In this document: positions 11,941 to 23,097 of the stretch, piece after piece
How the letters are laid out: each line of letters begins with the position of its first letter
Position numbering within the stretch: position 1 is the first letter of the stretch
Source: Lathyrus oleraceus
Taxonomy: Eukaryota; Streptophyta; Magnoliopsida; Fabales; Fabaceae
Direction: 5' to 3'
NCBI RefSeq assembly: GCF_024323335.1
Contig: NC_066579.1
Coordinates: 239,429,475-239,493,474 of the forward strand
DNA: 64,000 bases
The notes under the pieces: generated by a model
Databases searched by the model: none
Told to the model about the DNA's origin: nothing
What the model saw: the letters and a program-made list of their open reading frames with translations, nothing else
Program-made: the position numbers and the translations under genes

Positions 11941-12149
11941 CTTTGATAGAGTTTCTGGAGCATCAGGTTAACGACGAGCTTGATGATGTGGTGACTTCTC
12001 TTCTTCCTCGGTCTTCCAGGTTTTGGAAGAGGAAATACGATCGACTCGCCAAAGAGAAGGCAGATATGGAGGCAACCTATGAGAGAGAGGTGAAGAGGCT
12101 TCGTGCAACTTATCTTCCGGTCTCGAGAGCTTTGGACAATTGTTTCTAG
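11941..12149 (+). pseudogene. A ORF1, C-terminal part after solo LTR
   Basis: Continues the ORF1 frame after the GGATG duplication. It matches B 24340-24528: a helical, charged tail (LIEFLEHQV ... KRKYDRLAKEKADMEATYEREVKRLRA) that looks like a coiled coil. Stop TAG is at 12147-12149, eight codons beyond the stop used in B. Confidence 0.8.
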
Positions 12150-12479
12150 GGTTCCATAGGACGTTCATTCTCCTTCTCTCTTGTATTGTATTTTGGTTAC
12201 CAAGACTGTACTTCTTTGGTGTAATTTTTTTTCCAGATCTTATTGATATGATTATTCCATTATATGTCTAAATGATTAATATTTCCAAATATTTGCAAAT
12301 AGATCTCTAAAATTTCCTCTGATAAAAATAAAATCATATGCACAAGCATTGCATGCATCATATGCATAAGCAGGTTTTGTCCAGGGCTTCTTGATCAGTG
12401 ATCTAACTCTGTGTTCTTCATTTATTTTGAAGACAAGCTGACGCACCGGTACTACACCAGAGCCAACTCTTCAAAGCTA
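12150..12479 (+). other. A spacer between ORF1 and gag
   Basis: Mostly non-coding, with CATATGCACAAGCATTGCATG-like palindromic text also present in B. The last 47 bases (12433-12479) are in frame with gag and encode THRYYTRANSSKL-like residues conserved in B and recognisable in C. TTTTGAAG at 12425-12432 could be a 3' splice site. Confidence 0.55.
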
Positions 12480-15400
12480 ATGGATCACCTCGAGCAAGAA
12501 AATAGGGAACTCAAGGAGGAAGTGGCAAGATTGACTGCCTTGATGGAGTCATTCTTGGCCGCCCAAAGCCAATCTTCTCCAACGCCTTCAACTCCTCCCT
12601 AGAGAACGGTCATTTCAGAGGTTGCTTCCTCTACCGTGCATGCTGCCAGTGCTCATTTTGCTCCGTCTGCTATGCCAGCCGGGTTTCCCTGGGGGATGCC
12701 CACTAATTTTGTTCCAGAGGGTCTCGCCCCTACACTTGCTTCTCTGCCGGCATCTAGCCTGGTCCTTTCTGTGCCACCTCCAGTTGTGCATACTTTGCCT
12801 AGAGTTGATGATACCATTTATCACTATGAGCCATCCGAGGGCCCAGATGTGTACGAGAAAATGGATGCTATGAATGATCAATTCCTTGAGCTGCGCAAGG
12901 AACTTAAAACTCTAAGAGGGAAGGACTTCTTCGGTAAATCTGCTGCTGAGATGTGTCTCGTACCAAACGTCAAGATTCCTATCAAATTCAAAGTGCCCGA
13001 CTTTGAAAAGTACAAAGGAAATACCTGCCCGCTCAGCCATCTTGTGATGTATGCACGCAAGATGTCAACTCAAACTGACAACGATCAACTCCTAATCCAC
13101 TATTTCCAGGACAGCCTGTCCGGTGCCGCATTGAGATGGTATATGGGCTTGGATAGTGTGAATATTCGATCCTTCAACGACCTTGGCGCAGCTTTCGTCA
13201 AGCAGTACAAGTACAACATTGATATGGCTCCCGATAGGGACCAACTAAGGGCTATGTCCTAGAAAGAGAAGGAAACATTCAAGGAGTACGCCCAGAGGTG
13301 GCGTGAATTGGCTGCACAGATTGTGCCCCCGCCTGAAGAGAAAGAAATGACGAAGATCTTTCTAAAAACTTTAAGCTCTTTCTACTATGAGCGGATGATC
13401 GCTAGTTCTCCTTCTGACTTCACCGAGATGGTGAACATGGGGATGCGACTAGAGGAAGGAGTCAGGGAAGGACGCCTGACCAGAGAAGAAGGCTCTTCCG
13501 CAAAATGTTATGGGGCGTTTGCCAAGAAGAAAGAGGGAGAGGCACATGCCGTGTCTTCCCATATTAAACAACGAAGACCCTATATGAAGAGGAAGACTGT
13601 GCGCCCGGCCAGTATCCAGCACCAGGTGGCTCATATAACACATGCATTCAGAGAAAATCAACATTATCAGCATCAGAACCAGCAACAGCAACATCAGCAA
13701 TATCAATAACATCAACAACATCGTCCGCAACAGCAGACCTACCAGCCTCGAAACAACAATCAAACCAGCACTAGCTATGATAGGAAGAGGGTCACTTTTG
13801 ATCCTATTCCAATGACTTACGCTGAATTATATCCTTCATTGATTGAAAGGAAACTGATTACTCCCCATGACCCACCTGCTGTACCGACCAACCCTCAGTG
13901 GTGGTACAAGCCCGAGCTTCATTGTGTTTATCATTCCGGTGCTCCCGGACATGATGTGGAGAACTGTTACCCTCTCAAGACCAAGGTTCAAGACCTTGTT
14001 AGAAGTGGTATCTTGTTTTTCGAGGACGTAGGTCCGAATGTAAAGAAGAACCCATTGCCCGAGCATGGGAAATTTGCTGTTAATATGGTTCAGGGTTGCC
14101 CTGGCAAGTACAAGGTCCGATATGTCAGCCATATCAGACAATCATTGGTCGAGATGCATAGACTATTATGTGGATACAATCACTATGAGCATGACCACGA
14201 CAACTACCGTGTATGCACTGTCAATGAGAGAGGATGTCGCCAAGTCAGGAAAGATATCCAAGAAATGCTAGATCAGGGTGTGATCGAGATACTTCAGAAT
14301 TGTGATGAGGATGAAGTTATTGTTATATCCCCTATGTTCAGAATACCTGAACCTGTTGTTGTCAAATATGATGGCAGCAAGAAGAAGGTTTCTCCATCTC
14401 TTATTATTAAGCCAGCTGACCCTGTTCCGTACTCTTCAGACAAGGCTGTCCCCTATCGATATAATGCGGTTGCATTAGAAGATGGGAAGGAGGTGCCGTT
14501 GCCCTCCACCTCTATTACAAGTATCTCTGATGTCAGTGGATTGACCCGCAGTGGTCGTGTTTTTTCGGCGCCGCCGAAACCCTAGGTTGACATGAGAAGA
14601 GCTGATGCTGTTGATAATTCTGCTACCCGTCTTGTGGGGACCTCTTCTACTTCTCCGAATCCGGCACTTGTTGTTGATAAACCTGCTGCTGTCGCTAGAG
14701 CTCCTGTCCCTGTTGTCCAGAATGGCATGTTGAGAGAGGACTATGATGAGATGCTGAGGCTCATCAAGAGGAGTGAGTATAATGTTGTAGATTAGCTGCT
14801 TCAAACTCCATTAAAGATATCTGTGCTGTCTTTGTTGATAAACTCCGAGCCACAACGCGAAGCTTTGCAGAGGGTGTTGGACGTGGCATACGTGGATCAC
14901 GATGTCACAATAGAACAATTTGATAACATTGTTGCAAACATTACTGCTTGTAATAACTTGAGCTTTTGCGATGCTGATCTTCCCGAGGAGGGAAAAGACC
15001 ACAATTTGGCACTATACATTTCAATGAATTGCAAGGATGACGCATTGTCTAATGTGCTAGTAGACACAGGATCATCGCTGAATGTGTTGCCAAAATCCAC
15101 TCTGGCGAAAGTTTCATATCAGGGCCCTCCCATGAGGCAGAGTGGAGTGGTGGTTAAGGCTTTTGATGGATCTAGAAAATCTGTGATTGGCGAGGTTGAG
15201 CTCCCAATCAAAATCGGACCTAGTGATTTCCAGATCACTTTTCAGGTCATGGATATCCACCCATCATATAGCTGCTTGCTTGGCAGACCATGGATTCACG
15301 GGGTAGGCGCCGTGACATCCACCCTACACCAAAAGTTAAAGTTCATCAAGAACAAGAAGTTGGTGGTGGTAGGGGGAGAGAATGATCTCTTGGTAAGCCA

Positions 15401-15793
15401 TTTGTCTTCCTTTTCTTACATTGATGTTGAGGATGAAGTTGGGACGCCGTTCCAAGCTTTATCTGTTGCTGAGCCTTCTAAGAAAGGAACTTCTTCATTT
15501 GCATCCTACAATGATACGAAGTTGGCTATTGAGCATGGTGCAACTACTGGTTTAGGACAAATGATTAAGCTGGAAGACAATAAATCCCGAGCTGGCATAG
15601 GGTACTCTTTAGGCACTTTCAATGAGCATGGGCTATTTCAGAGTGGAGGTTTCATCCACACAGTCGAAGACCAAGAGACTGCTGCTATAGTGGAAGATGA
15701 TGCAGAGGAAGATTCTGGAAACTTTGTCATCCCTGGAGGAGTCTGCAATAATTGGGTCGCTGTTGATGTTCCAACAGTTGTCCATAAGTCCAT
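12480..15793 (+). pseudogene. A gag-protease, one frame with five stops
   Basis: Structural protein of the virus-like particle plus protease. Order: coiled coil (EQENRELKEEVARL, from 12489); Pro/Ser-rich linker; retrotransposon gag domain, about 12980-13420, with FKVPDFEKYKG and YFQDSLSGAALRWYMGL; Gln/His-rich stretch to about 13730; CX2HX5HX4C knuckle 13923-13967, a His-for-Cys variant of the usual CCHC; a His/Cys-rich stretch near 14165-14240; RSGRVFSAPP linker; protease with DTGSS at 15063-15077 and LLGRPWIHG near 15279. The ATG at 12480 is the first in frame. Stops at 12600, 13260, 13707, 14583 and 14793 lie in one otherwise unbroken frame; B or Z has CAG at four of these sites. The frame ends at TAA 15795-15797 within the splice donor. 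Confidence 0.85.
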
Positions 15794-16058
15794 GTAATGT
15801 TCATTTTGTTTAAAAACCCTTCTCCCATGCCAAAAGGAGAAGTGATGACAATGTTGGCACATAAATACAATGATATTCATTCAATAATTACATGTTAAAT
15901 ATTTGTTTTTCCAAATTATTTTCACTTTTTGCTTTTTGCATGGAATTGGTGATCACTAAAAAACCCTAAAAAGAGAATAAAATCAATCTTTTCATCTGCA
16001 TAATGATTTGCCTTGTTTGAATTCTAAAATCTCTTTTATATCCAAAATATTTATGCAG
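15794..16058 (+). other. A intron between PR and RT (265 bp)
   Basis: The donor is GTAATG at 15794 and overlaps the PR stop TAA 15795-15797. The acceptor is TATGCAG ending at 16058. Splicing keeps the frame (phase 2), as in C and Z. AT-rich, as plant introns are. Confidence 0.75.
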
Positions 16059-17852
16059 GTTGATCAAACCCATTGAACATAATGATCCAACACCATCTCC
16101 CAACTTTGAATTCCCTGTATTTGAGGCCGAAGAAGATGATGTTGAAGAGATTCCTGATGAGATTACCCGTCTGCTTGAGCACGAGGAGAAGATCATTCAA
16201 CCGCATCTTAAGAATCTGGAAACAATCAACTTGGCGTCTGAAGATTGTGTTCGCGAAGTAAAGATTGGGGCACTCCTGGAAGAGTCTGTGAAGAAGGGGT
16301 TGATTGAGTTGCTACGAGAATATGTCGACGTCTTTGCCTGGTCATATGAAGACATGCCTGGTCTGGATATTGATATCGTGCAACATTTCCTGCCTTTGAA
16401 GCCTGAGTGTGTGCCTGTGAAGCAGAAGCTCAGAAGAACTCATCCTGATATGGCAGTGAAGATTAAAGAAGAAGTTCAGAAGCAAATTGATGTTGGGTTT
16501 CTGGTGACTTCTACATATCCTCAATGGGTGGCCAATATTGTGCCCGTGCCTAAGAAAGATGGAAAAGTCCGAATGTGTGTGGACTATCGAGACTTGAATA
16601 AAGCTAGTCCGAAAGATGATTTTCCTCTACCACATATTGATATATTGGTAGACAATACAGCTAAATTCAATGTCTTCTCATTTATGGACGGATTTTCCGG
16701 TTATAATCAGATTAAAATGGCACCCGAGGATATGGAGAAGACAACATTCATCACACCTTGGGGAACATTTTGTTATCGAGTGATGGCCTTCGGTTTGAAG
16801 AACGCTGGAGCCACGTATCAACGAGCTATGACTACCTTGTTTCACGACATGATGCACAAGGAGATCGAGGTGTATGTTGACGATATGATTGCGAAGTCGA
16901 AAACGGAAGTTGAACATGTAGAGAACTTGTTGAAGCTTTTTCAGCGTTTGAGGAAGTACAAACTCCGCCTGAATCCCAACAAGTGTACATTTGGAGTCCG
17001 TTCCGGCAAGTTATTGGGCTTCATTGTCACTGAAAGAGGTATTAAAGTTGACCCTTCCAAGGTCAAAGCAATACAAGAGATGCATGCGCCCAAAACTGAG
17101 AAGCAAGTCCGAGGTTTTCTTGGCCGCTTGAATTATATTTCCAGATTTATATCCCACATGACTGCCACATGTGCGCCTATATTCAAGCTCCTTCAGAAAG
17201 ATCAGCGTCATGATTGGACCGAGGATTGCCAAGAGGCCTTTGACAGTATTAAAGAGTATCTGTCCGAGCCTCCGATTCTGTCTCCGCCTGTGGAAGGGAG
17301 ACCCTTGATTATGTACTTGACTGTTCTTGAAGACTCTATGGGTTGTGTATTGGGTCAGCAAGACGAATCAGGGAAGAAAGAGTATGCTATATATTATCTG
17401 AGTAAGAAGTTCACTGATTGTGAGTCTCGATACTCAATGCTTGAGAAAACATGTTGTGCTTTGGCTTGGGCTGCTAAGCGCTTACGCCAGTATATGTTAA
17501 ATCATACGACTTGGTTGATATCCAAAATGGATCCAATCAAGTATATCTTTGAGAAGCCTACTTTAACTGGGAGGATTGCCCGTTGGCAGATGTTGTTGTC
17601 TGAGTACGACATTGAGTATCGAGCTCAGAAAGTTATTAAAGATAGTATCTTAGCTGACCACTTGGCACATCAACCAATTGAAGATTATCAATCAGTTCAG
17701 TATGACTTCCCTGATGAGGAGATTCTGTATTTGAAGATGAAAGATTGCGATGAGCCTACGCTCGATGAAGGGCCAGAGCCTGGTTCCCGATGGGGTATGG
17801 TGTTCGATGGCGCTATTAATCAATATGGAAATGGTATTGGGGCAGTGATTAT
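16059..17852 (+). pseudogene. A RT-RNase H, cut in archaeal RNase H by element B
   Basis: Reverse transcriptase copies element RNA into cDNA. No stop codon occurs up to the break. Order: acidic N-terminal linker; FAWSYEDMPGLD at about 16333; RT fingers/palm with YVDD at 16873-16884; connection; gypsy-type RNase H at about 17300-17690; then the start of the archaeal-type RNase H with its first catalytic Asp (VFDGA, near 17804). In the gypsy RNase H the usual TDAS motif reads TVLEDS, so the first catalytic Asp is lost, as in the other copies. At 17853 the B LTR begins. The next readable A sequence is at 60965, leaving about 57 codons of aRH missing, including its catalytic Glu and second Asp. 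Confidence 0.88.
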
Positions 17853-18979
17853 TGTAAGACCCCAATTTTTGTCCCTAAGATCCCTCATGGCATCATAGCA
17901 TTGCATTGCATAGCCTCAAGGATCATTTGAGCATCTTGGTTTCCTTTCCCTTTGGATAGGGATCTCCTGTGAGTGGTTTGAGATCACCAGGCATGCTTGA
18001 ATTGTATGTCATTGCTTTTCTCATTTTGTTTACTAACCAAAAGCACAAAAATATGTCATTTACATTTTTTGTTTGTAGCTCAAGCAAACACCAGGTAAAG
18101 AGCTTCAAGAACATCCTTTGTGCAAGAGATGAGGTATTTTTCTTGAGATGAAGACCACATGATCATTATATTGAGCTTACATGAGCTAGGGTTCCATTTT
18201 GGAGCAATTTCATCAAGTGGTAAAGGCTCAAGTTCATCAAGACATTTCAAGGTCATCTGAGGACCAAAAAGTCAACTGTGCAGTCAACTGAGGGCTTTGA
18301 GGTTGGGAAATGAGTTGAAACACCTTAATCATGTTCAAATGAGGCTTATTCATCATTCTAAACATCCATCTTGAAGATTCAAAGGTCATGGCAAAAGTTA
18401 CTAAAAATGGAAAATGACCTGTAATTCAAAGTTTCCAAATTTGGCAAGTTTTAGTCAACATTCAACTTGACTTGTTAATGTCAAAGAAGTTTCAAATGGA
18501 TTTTTGGTGAACATGAAAATTGTAGATCATTGTCTCCCCTTTCCAAAAAGTCCTAATTCATGTCCATATGATGAATGGTTGAGAAGTTATGGTCATTTGA
18601 TCACAAGGTATGCATGGAAATGGCCTAACTTTTGATACAAAGCTCCAAATTGGTCCATTCTTTTTGCAAAATGCTCCTCATGTTCAAGACATTTCAAATG
18701 AACCATTGCCATGCATGGGAAGAGTGTGTATTATCATCATTTCTCATGTGATCATTTTGGAGGGAATTTCCATAATTCAAAATTGGCTTATGATACAAGC
18801 AAAACAACAATTCCATGATAATCCTTGGTTGATTTTAAGTGAATTCCAAACCTTGCATGGTACTGTACACGTGGGACATGGCCATAATGAGCTCATGTGC
18901 AATTTTGCAAGATACTCCAATTCTCACTAATCATGATTATTGAATGGCTTAATTGGTTTTCAGTGTGATTAACAGGCCA

Positions 18980-18998
18980 TATAAAAGCCAAACCCTAA
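18980..18998 (+). promoter_or_regulatory. B 5' LTR TATA box and telo-box
   Basis: TATAAAA at 18980-18986, followed by AAACCCTAA at 18990-18998. The position, 1.13 kb into the LTR, would put the U3/R border near 19010. The C LTR has the same pair at 56869 and 56880, which supports a promoter. Confidence 0.6.
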
Positions 18999-21504
18999 CC
19001 ATAATCAAAAGAGACAAGCATTTTCAGATCTCAAATTTTCAAGTTCCCTCCAATTTTCTCTCTCTTTGATTCTTCAATTTCTCCACACAAACACCAAAAA
19101 TTCTTCAAGATTCTTGATCATCATGCTTCATTGAGCAAGAGTCAACCATTGGTTTGATCAATTCAGTCCATATTCGAGCTGTTCAAGTGCATCTTCATGG
19201 AAATGGAAGTTTGAAATTGAGCTAGATCCAGTTGGTTTCAGTGGATTCTCTTTGCACAAAGCTTCAAGGCAATTGTAGTGGAGTAGATCTGGAGCTCTAG
19301 AGCAGTTGATAACACGATTTCAGCAACCTCCATTTCAAGTAAGTCAAAATTTCGTCATCTCCTTTTGCTGTTTAAAGACCATAGAACTCTAGATCTCATT
19401 GTGTAGAGAACGTAGATATGATTAGAATTGAAAATGGATGAATATCGAGCATGTATGATGAACTTAAAGTTTGGATCTCAAAAATGTTTTGCTTCGATCT
19501 GGAAAATTCATGATGATTTAGGATGTTTTGATATGATATTTGGAATCTACATGGCCTGGCGGTTCTAACGGTGTATAATTTGTGGAATTCTGGAAAATTT
19601 GTGTTGAACTCCGCCGGAATCCTACCGGGGAAGACGACCGGAGCTACAACTCCGGCGTCTAATGTGTCTTAGGGTTTATGTCTGCGTGTTTGCCATGCGA
19701 GCGCTTGCATGCTCATTTCATTGGATGTGATCTCTTTGACCTTGCCACGCGTGCTGTTGACTGATGATGTGTGCGTGCCATGTATTAAATGAAACGGTGT
19801 GTTTTGAGTTTCAAACATGGACCGTTGATTTGCTTTTCGCGCCTGATCATGTGGCTGTGATATTTCTGATTTTAATTTAAATATTTGTTTCCCTCCATAT
19901 TTCTTTTGATATTTCATTTATTTTGTTCATCTTAGAAAAATCATTAAAAATTGAATCCAAATTAACTCCAATTTTTTTCATAGTTTTGTTTTAATGTCTA
20001 GTTTTTGTAGTATTATTTTCATGATTTGTTGATGTCTGGTATTTTAATTGTGAGTTTTTGAATTGATGTTGTGTTAAATTGATATGTTGCATTCAATGCT
20101 TTGTGAAATCTTCATCTTTGATCCAATTGATTTGATTTTTTGTATGCTTGATCTTCACTCATGATATGAATGTTTGAGCACTGGTTTGAATTTTTTCTCA
20201 TATGCTACCATTATTTTTGACACATGAAGATGTGTGTGACAATTTGGGTCACATTTTTGGCATTCAATATGTGCATTTTTGTTCATCTATCATTTGAACT
20301 CTTCTGGATTTGATTTTTTGCATATTGCTTGTTCATAACATGAGAAACTTGCATAAATAAATTCATAGCCATTGCATGCTTTTCTGTTTTGATTTGAATT
20401 TTCTAAATTGGAAGTTCACTTTGTGCACATTTTGTGATCATTGCATAACATAGGCCATTTGAGATATTTTCCTATTGAATTGATGCTGGTCCTTTTGAGG
20501 ACATTTTGTGACATGTTTGAACTTGCATTATATGGAAGATTGAGTTCTATTTTGATCATTTGGTTTGGTTTTGAACTTAGTATTTGTACTAGTGTTTTGT
20601 GCATATACTAATTGTGCTTTGTGTTTCAGGTTTGGACATTTAGCATTGATGGTTTGTTTGTTCTCACTTTGTGAGATGCAAATGATTTGAGTTCTAACTC
20701 TTATTTGTTTTGTAGGTTCTAATTGATGTGCTTGAGCTCATTTGAGTGCTTGAGCATTGTTCATTAAGTTGTGTAACTGTGAATAGATCCACTGTTTGTC
20801 TGTTGGTTTTCTGACTGAAATATTAACTGTTTAGCTTTTGTACAGGTACATTAGTTGCTTGCTTTTAGCTCTTGCTTGAGCTTTGGATTGTGGTTGATAC
20901 ACCACGTAGGTAGTTATCTTCTTACTCCATGTAGTCTGGAAGTCCTATCACCTTTTTGGCAGGCATTTTGCTGGTAAGTCCTCCTTAAGAGGCTCTGTTT
21001 GTGTTTGTTTACAATTGTGCCAAAGACCTCCAAGATGAGGCATGTGCTACTTGATAAGACCTCCAAGAGTTGAGGCAATTGACGGATAAAAGGGATTAGT
21101 AGCCAATCCCCCGTTATTCAGTGAGTCGTTCTTTATGCTCGCACTACGTGCTGATGCTTTTGAACATGTACCCAAGATCTTTGTCCAGTGTCTGTCAAGT
21201 GGAATAGGATCCCACTTTCTGGATCCCCACGCTTTCTTTGTCATGAGCTCACCCTGGCCAGGGTTAAGAGCATGAGGTCTCATCCTCATTTCCATTTTGA
21301 TCAGCTTCACCCTAACTCTTAATGTTAGTGGTTAAGAGTTACAGATTACCCTTGTACAGTTTGGCTTGTTTGTCGAGGTTGATAGGACCCCTCTTGACTA
21401 AGCCCACCCATTGTTTGAAGCCTCTTGTATGTATATAGTGTGTGATGATTGTTTGCTTATGAACTTTTGATATGCTTGCTTTTGATATTTGTTTGTTATG
21501 GTTG

Positions 21505-21657
21505 GGAGTCGGATATAAGTCCATGTATTGGCATTCTGTTTCCGTTTTGTTGTTAGGAGTCGGATATAAGTCCATATATTGGCATTCTGTTTCCTTTTTG
21601 TTGTTAGGAGTCGGGTATAACTCCATATATTGGCATTCTGTTTCCTTCTATTGAGGA
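21505..21657 (+). repeat. B 5' LTR 51-bp tandem repeat, three units
   Basis: Units start at 21505, 21556 and 21607 with GGAGTCGG(A/G)TATAA and run through TTGGCATTCTGTTTCC. The related C LTR has two 54-bp units of the same sequence. The B 3' LTR is broken exactly after its first unit. Confidence 0.85.
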
Positions 21658-22195
21658 TCTCTTTTGAGACTTGTTTGATTACTTTTGCTTTGTGCTTGCT
21701 TATTCCAAAGGATGGGAACTTACTTGGATCATCTATATGATCTCAAGAGAGGAACTCCTAGTGTGGTATTATTTCATATCCCTCACCTTTTTGTTTCCTT
21801 CATTTCTCCATCTTAACCCAAACCAAAAACTTTTGTGCAAACATTTGACCTTGTTTTCAACATTAGAAACCTAAGCCTTATGCTTTTGATTTTCAAACTT
21901 TCTTTTCATAACACTCATTGTGAATTGAATCTTTAAGTCAACTTTGACCATTTTTGTACATACTTCTAATTGGTAAATATAACCCATTCAAATGTTTCTT
22001 TTGTGGTTTCAATGTCCACTTTCTTAATCAAATTTTCCATAACCTTTAGGTATTAGGTTTGAGTTATCTTTGTGGTAGATGTAATACTCACCTATGTCCT
22101 TAGTGATAGAAGTGCGGTGGCGACTCGACTTTGTATGCTTTACCTTGGATTTAGTCAATATCTCCAATGGTAACGAATACACCGCTACAGAAAAG

Positions 22196-22213
22196 TGGCG
22201 ACTCTGCTGGGGA
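22196..22213 (+). other. B primer-binding site
   Basis: TGGCGACTCTGCTGGGGA, same 18-mer and same six-base spacing (GAAAAG) from the LTR end as in A. Confidence 0.87.
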
Positions 22214-23097
22214 GGGGAGCTCCCTAGTGGGTTTTGCCAACTTTTCACCTTTGTTGTATTATATTGTTTGTGACATATTTTTGTGCAATTTGGGGATTAC
22301 TGTATTGTTTGTAATGTATGAATTGCTTGATATATCAATTGCTTGTGTGCTTGGTGATCTTTGTGAGATGAGTTTTATACCCGAACTCGAGTGCACCTAG
22401 GATAGGAGAATGGCGTAGTCTCGTCGACTTGTGTGGAGTTATTCCTTAGCAAGTTGACTTGCGAGTCCATTCACTTGGTGGAGGTTATGTTGGGATCAAT
22501 AGTGTCACACAAGTAAGTTGTTGTTAGACATTACTCTTTCCAATATAGACCTTAGAAGCCAAAGACCTTAGTTTACCAAACCCATCTTGGCCTATTATTA
22601 GGATGTAGTGCGGAGGTCGTTCAAATGTAAGATTTGACACGATTGTTACGCGATACTACACTCATAAGAGTCTCTCTTGAGAATATTTTTGGAATACGAG
22701 TAGTCGTTTCTTTGATAATATCCGAAAGATGGGATGATGACTATGGGAACCTCTGGTAGAACATGTTTGGCAGGTTTAAACCCTAGTACACTCCCTTTGG
22801 GTGGTTCTTAACCGAGACTCCATGCTCGTGACTTGCAACAAACCCTTGATTCATGGTCGATCCGTTCATGTATCCTTAATATCAATGGAACTTGGGTGTT
22901 GATAAGGTGTAAACCATAATCCACCAAAATGGATGATTGATATTAAGGATAATATGAGCCATCCCATGACCTTTGTTTGGTGTGCTTTTCTTGATCCTTG
23001 AGTGTGATTGTTGCATTCATGCATTCATGCATTCATATCATCTACATAAAAGAAATTTTCAAGGAACTTAAGGGGTTTATTTGCAAAATTTTCAGAC
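22214..23097 (+). other. B untranslated leader
   Basis: Close match to the A leader (8066-8966). No conserved ORF; an apparent 83-codon frame at 22998 is out of frame with ORF1 and not conserved. Confidence 0.6.

Larger units (their letters stand above)
5230..17852 (+). mobile_element. Ogre-like Ty3/gypsy element A, left part
   Basis: Truncated 5' LTR, PBS, leader, ORF1, gag-PR, intron, and RT-RH into the aRH domain. The element is cut at 17852 by the LTR of element B and resumes at 60965. Its proteins are closest to those of B (same subfamily), and C is more distant. All ORFs carry several stop codons, mostly C-to-T type, so A is the older host element of the nest. A 1.73-kb solo LTR sits in its ORF1. 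Confidence 0.85.
17853..22189 (+). repeat. B 5' LTR (4337 bp)
   Basis: TGTAAGACCC at the start interrupts the A coding frame, and CCGCTACA at the end lies 6 bases before the PBS. The first 3703 bases match 36021-39728, which starts right after a purine-rich AAATAGGGGCA. It contains a TATA box (18980), a telo-box (18990), a GC-rich CCGGAGCTACAACTCCGGCG inverted repeat near 19637, a 51-bp tandem repeat (21505-21657) and a PBS-like 9-mer at 22118-22126. Relative to A it lacks about 440 bp near the end, including the GGTGCTAATA-type module. The small ORF at 18610-18930 is repeated in the 3' LTR only because the LTRs are duplicates. Confidence 0.88.

Noticed and set aside
13449..13763. Minus-strand ORFs over gag, such as a Leu-rich one
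   Set aside because: Shadow of the Gln-rich gag stretch; the same holds for other minus-strand ORFs over gag, RT and INT.
18610..18930. 106-codon ORF found twice (also 36778-37098)
   Set aside because: Identical because the two B LTRs are duplicates; the frame is not kept in the C LTR, so no sign of coding.
21505..21657. CRISPR-like spaced repeats
   Set aside because: Units are contiguous, with no unique spacers, in a plant LTR; an ordinary tandem repeat.
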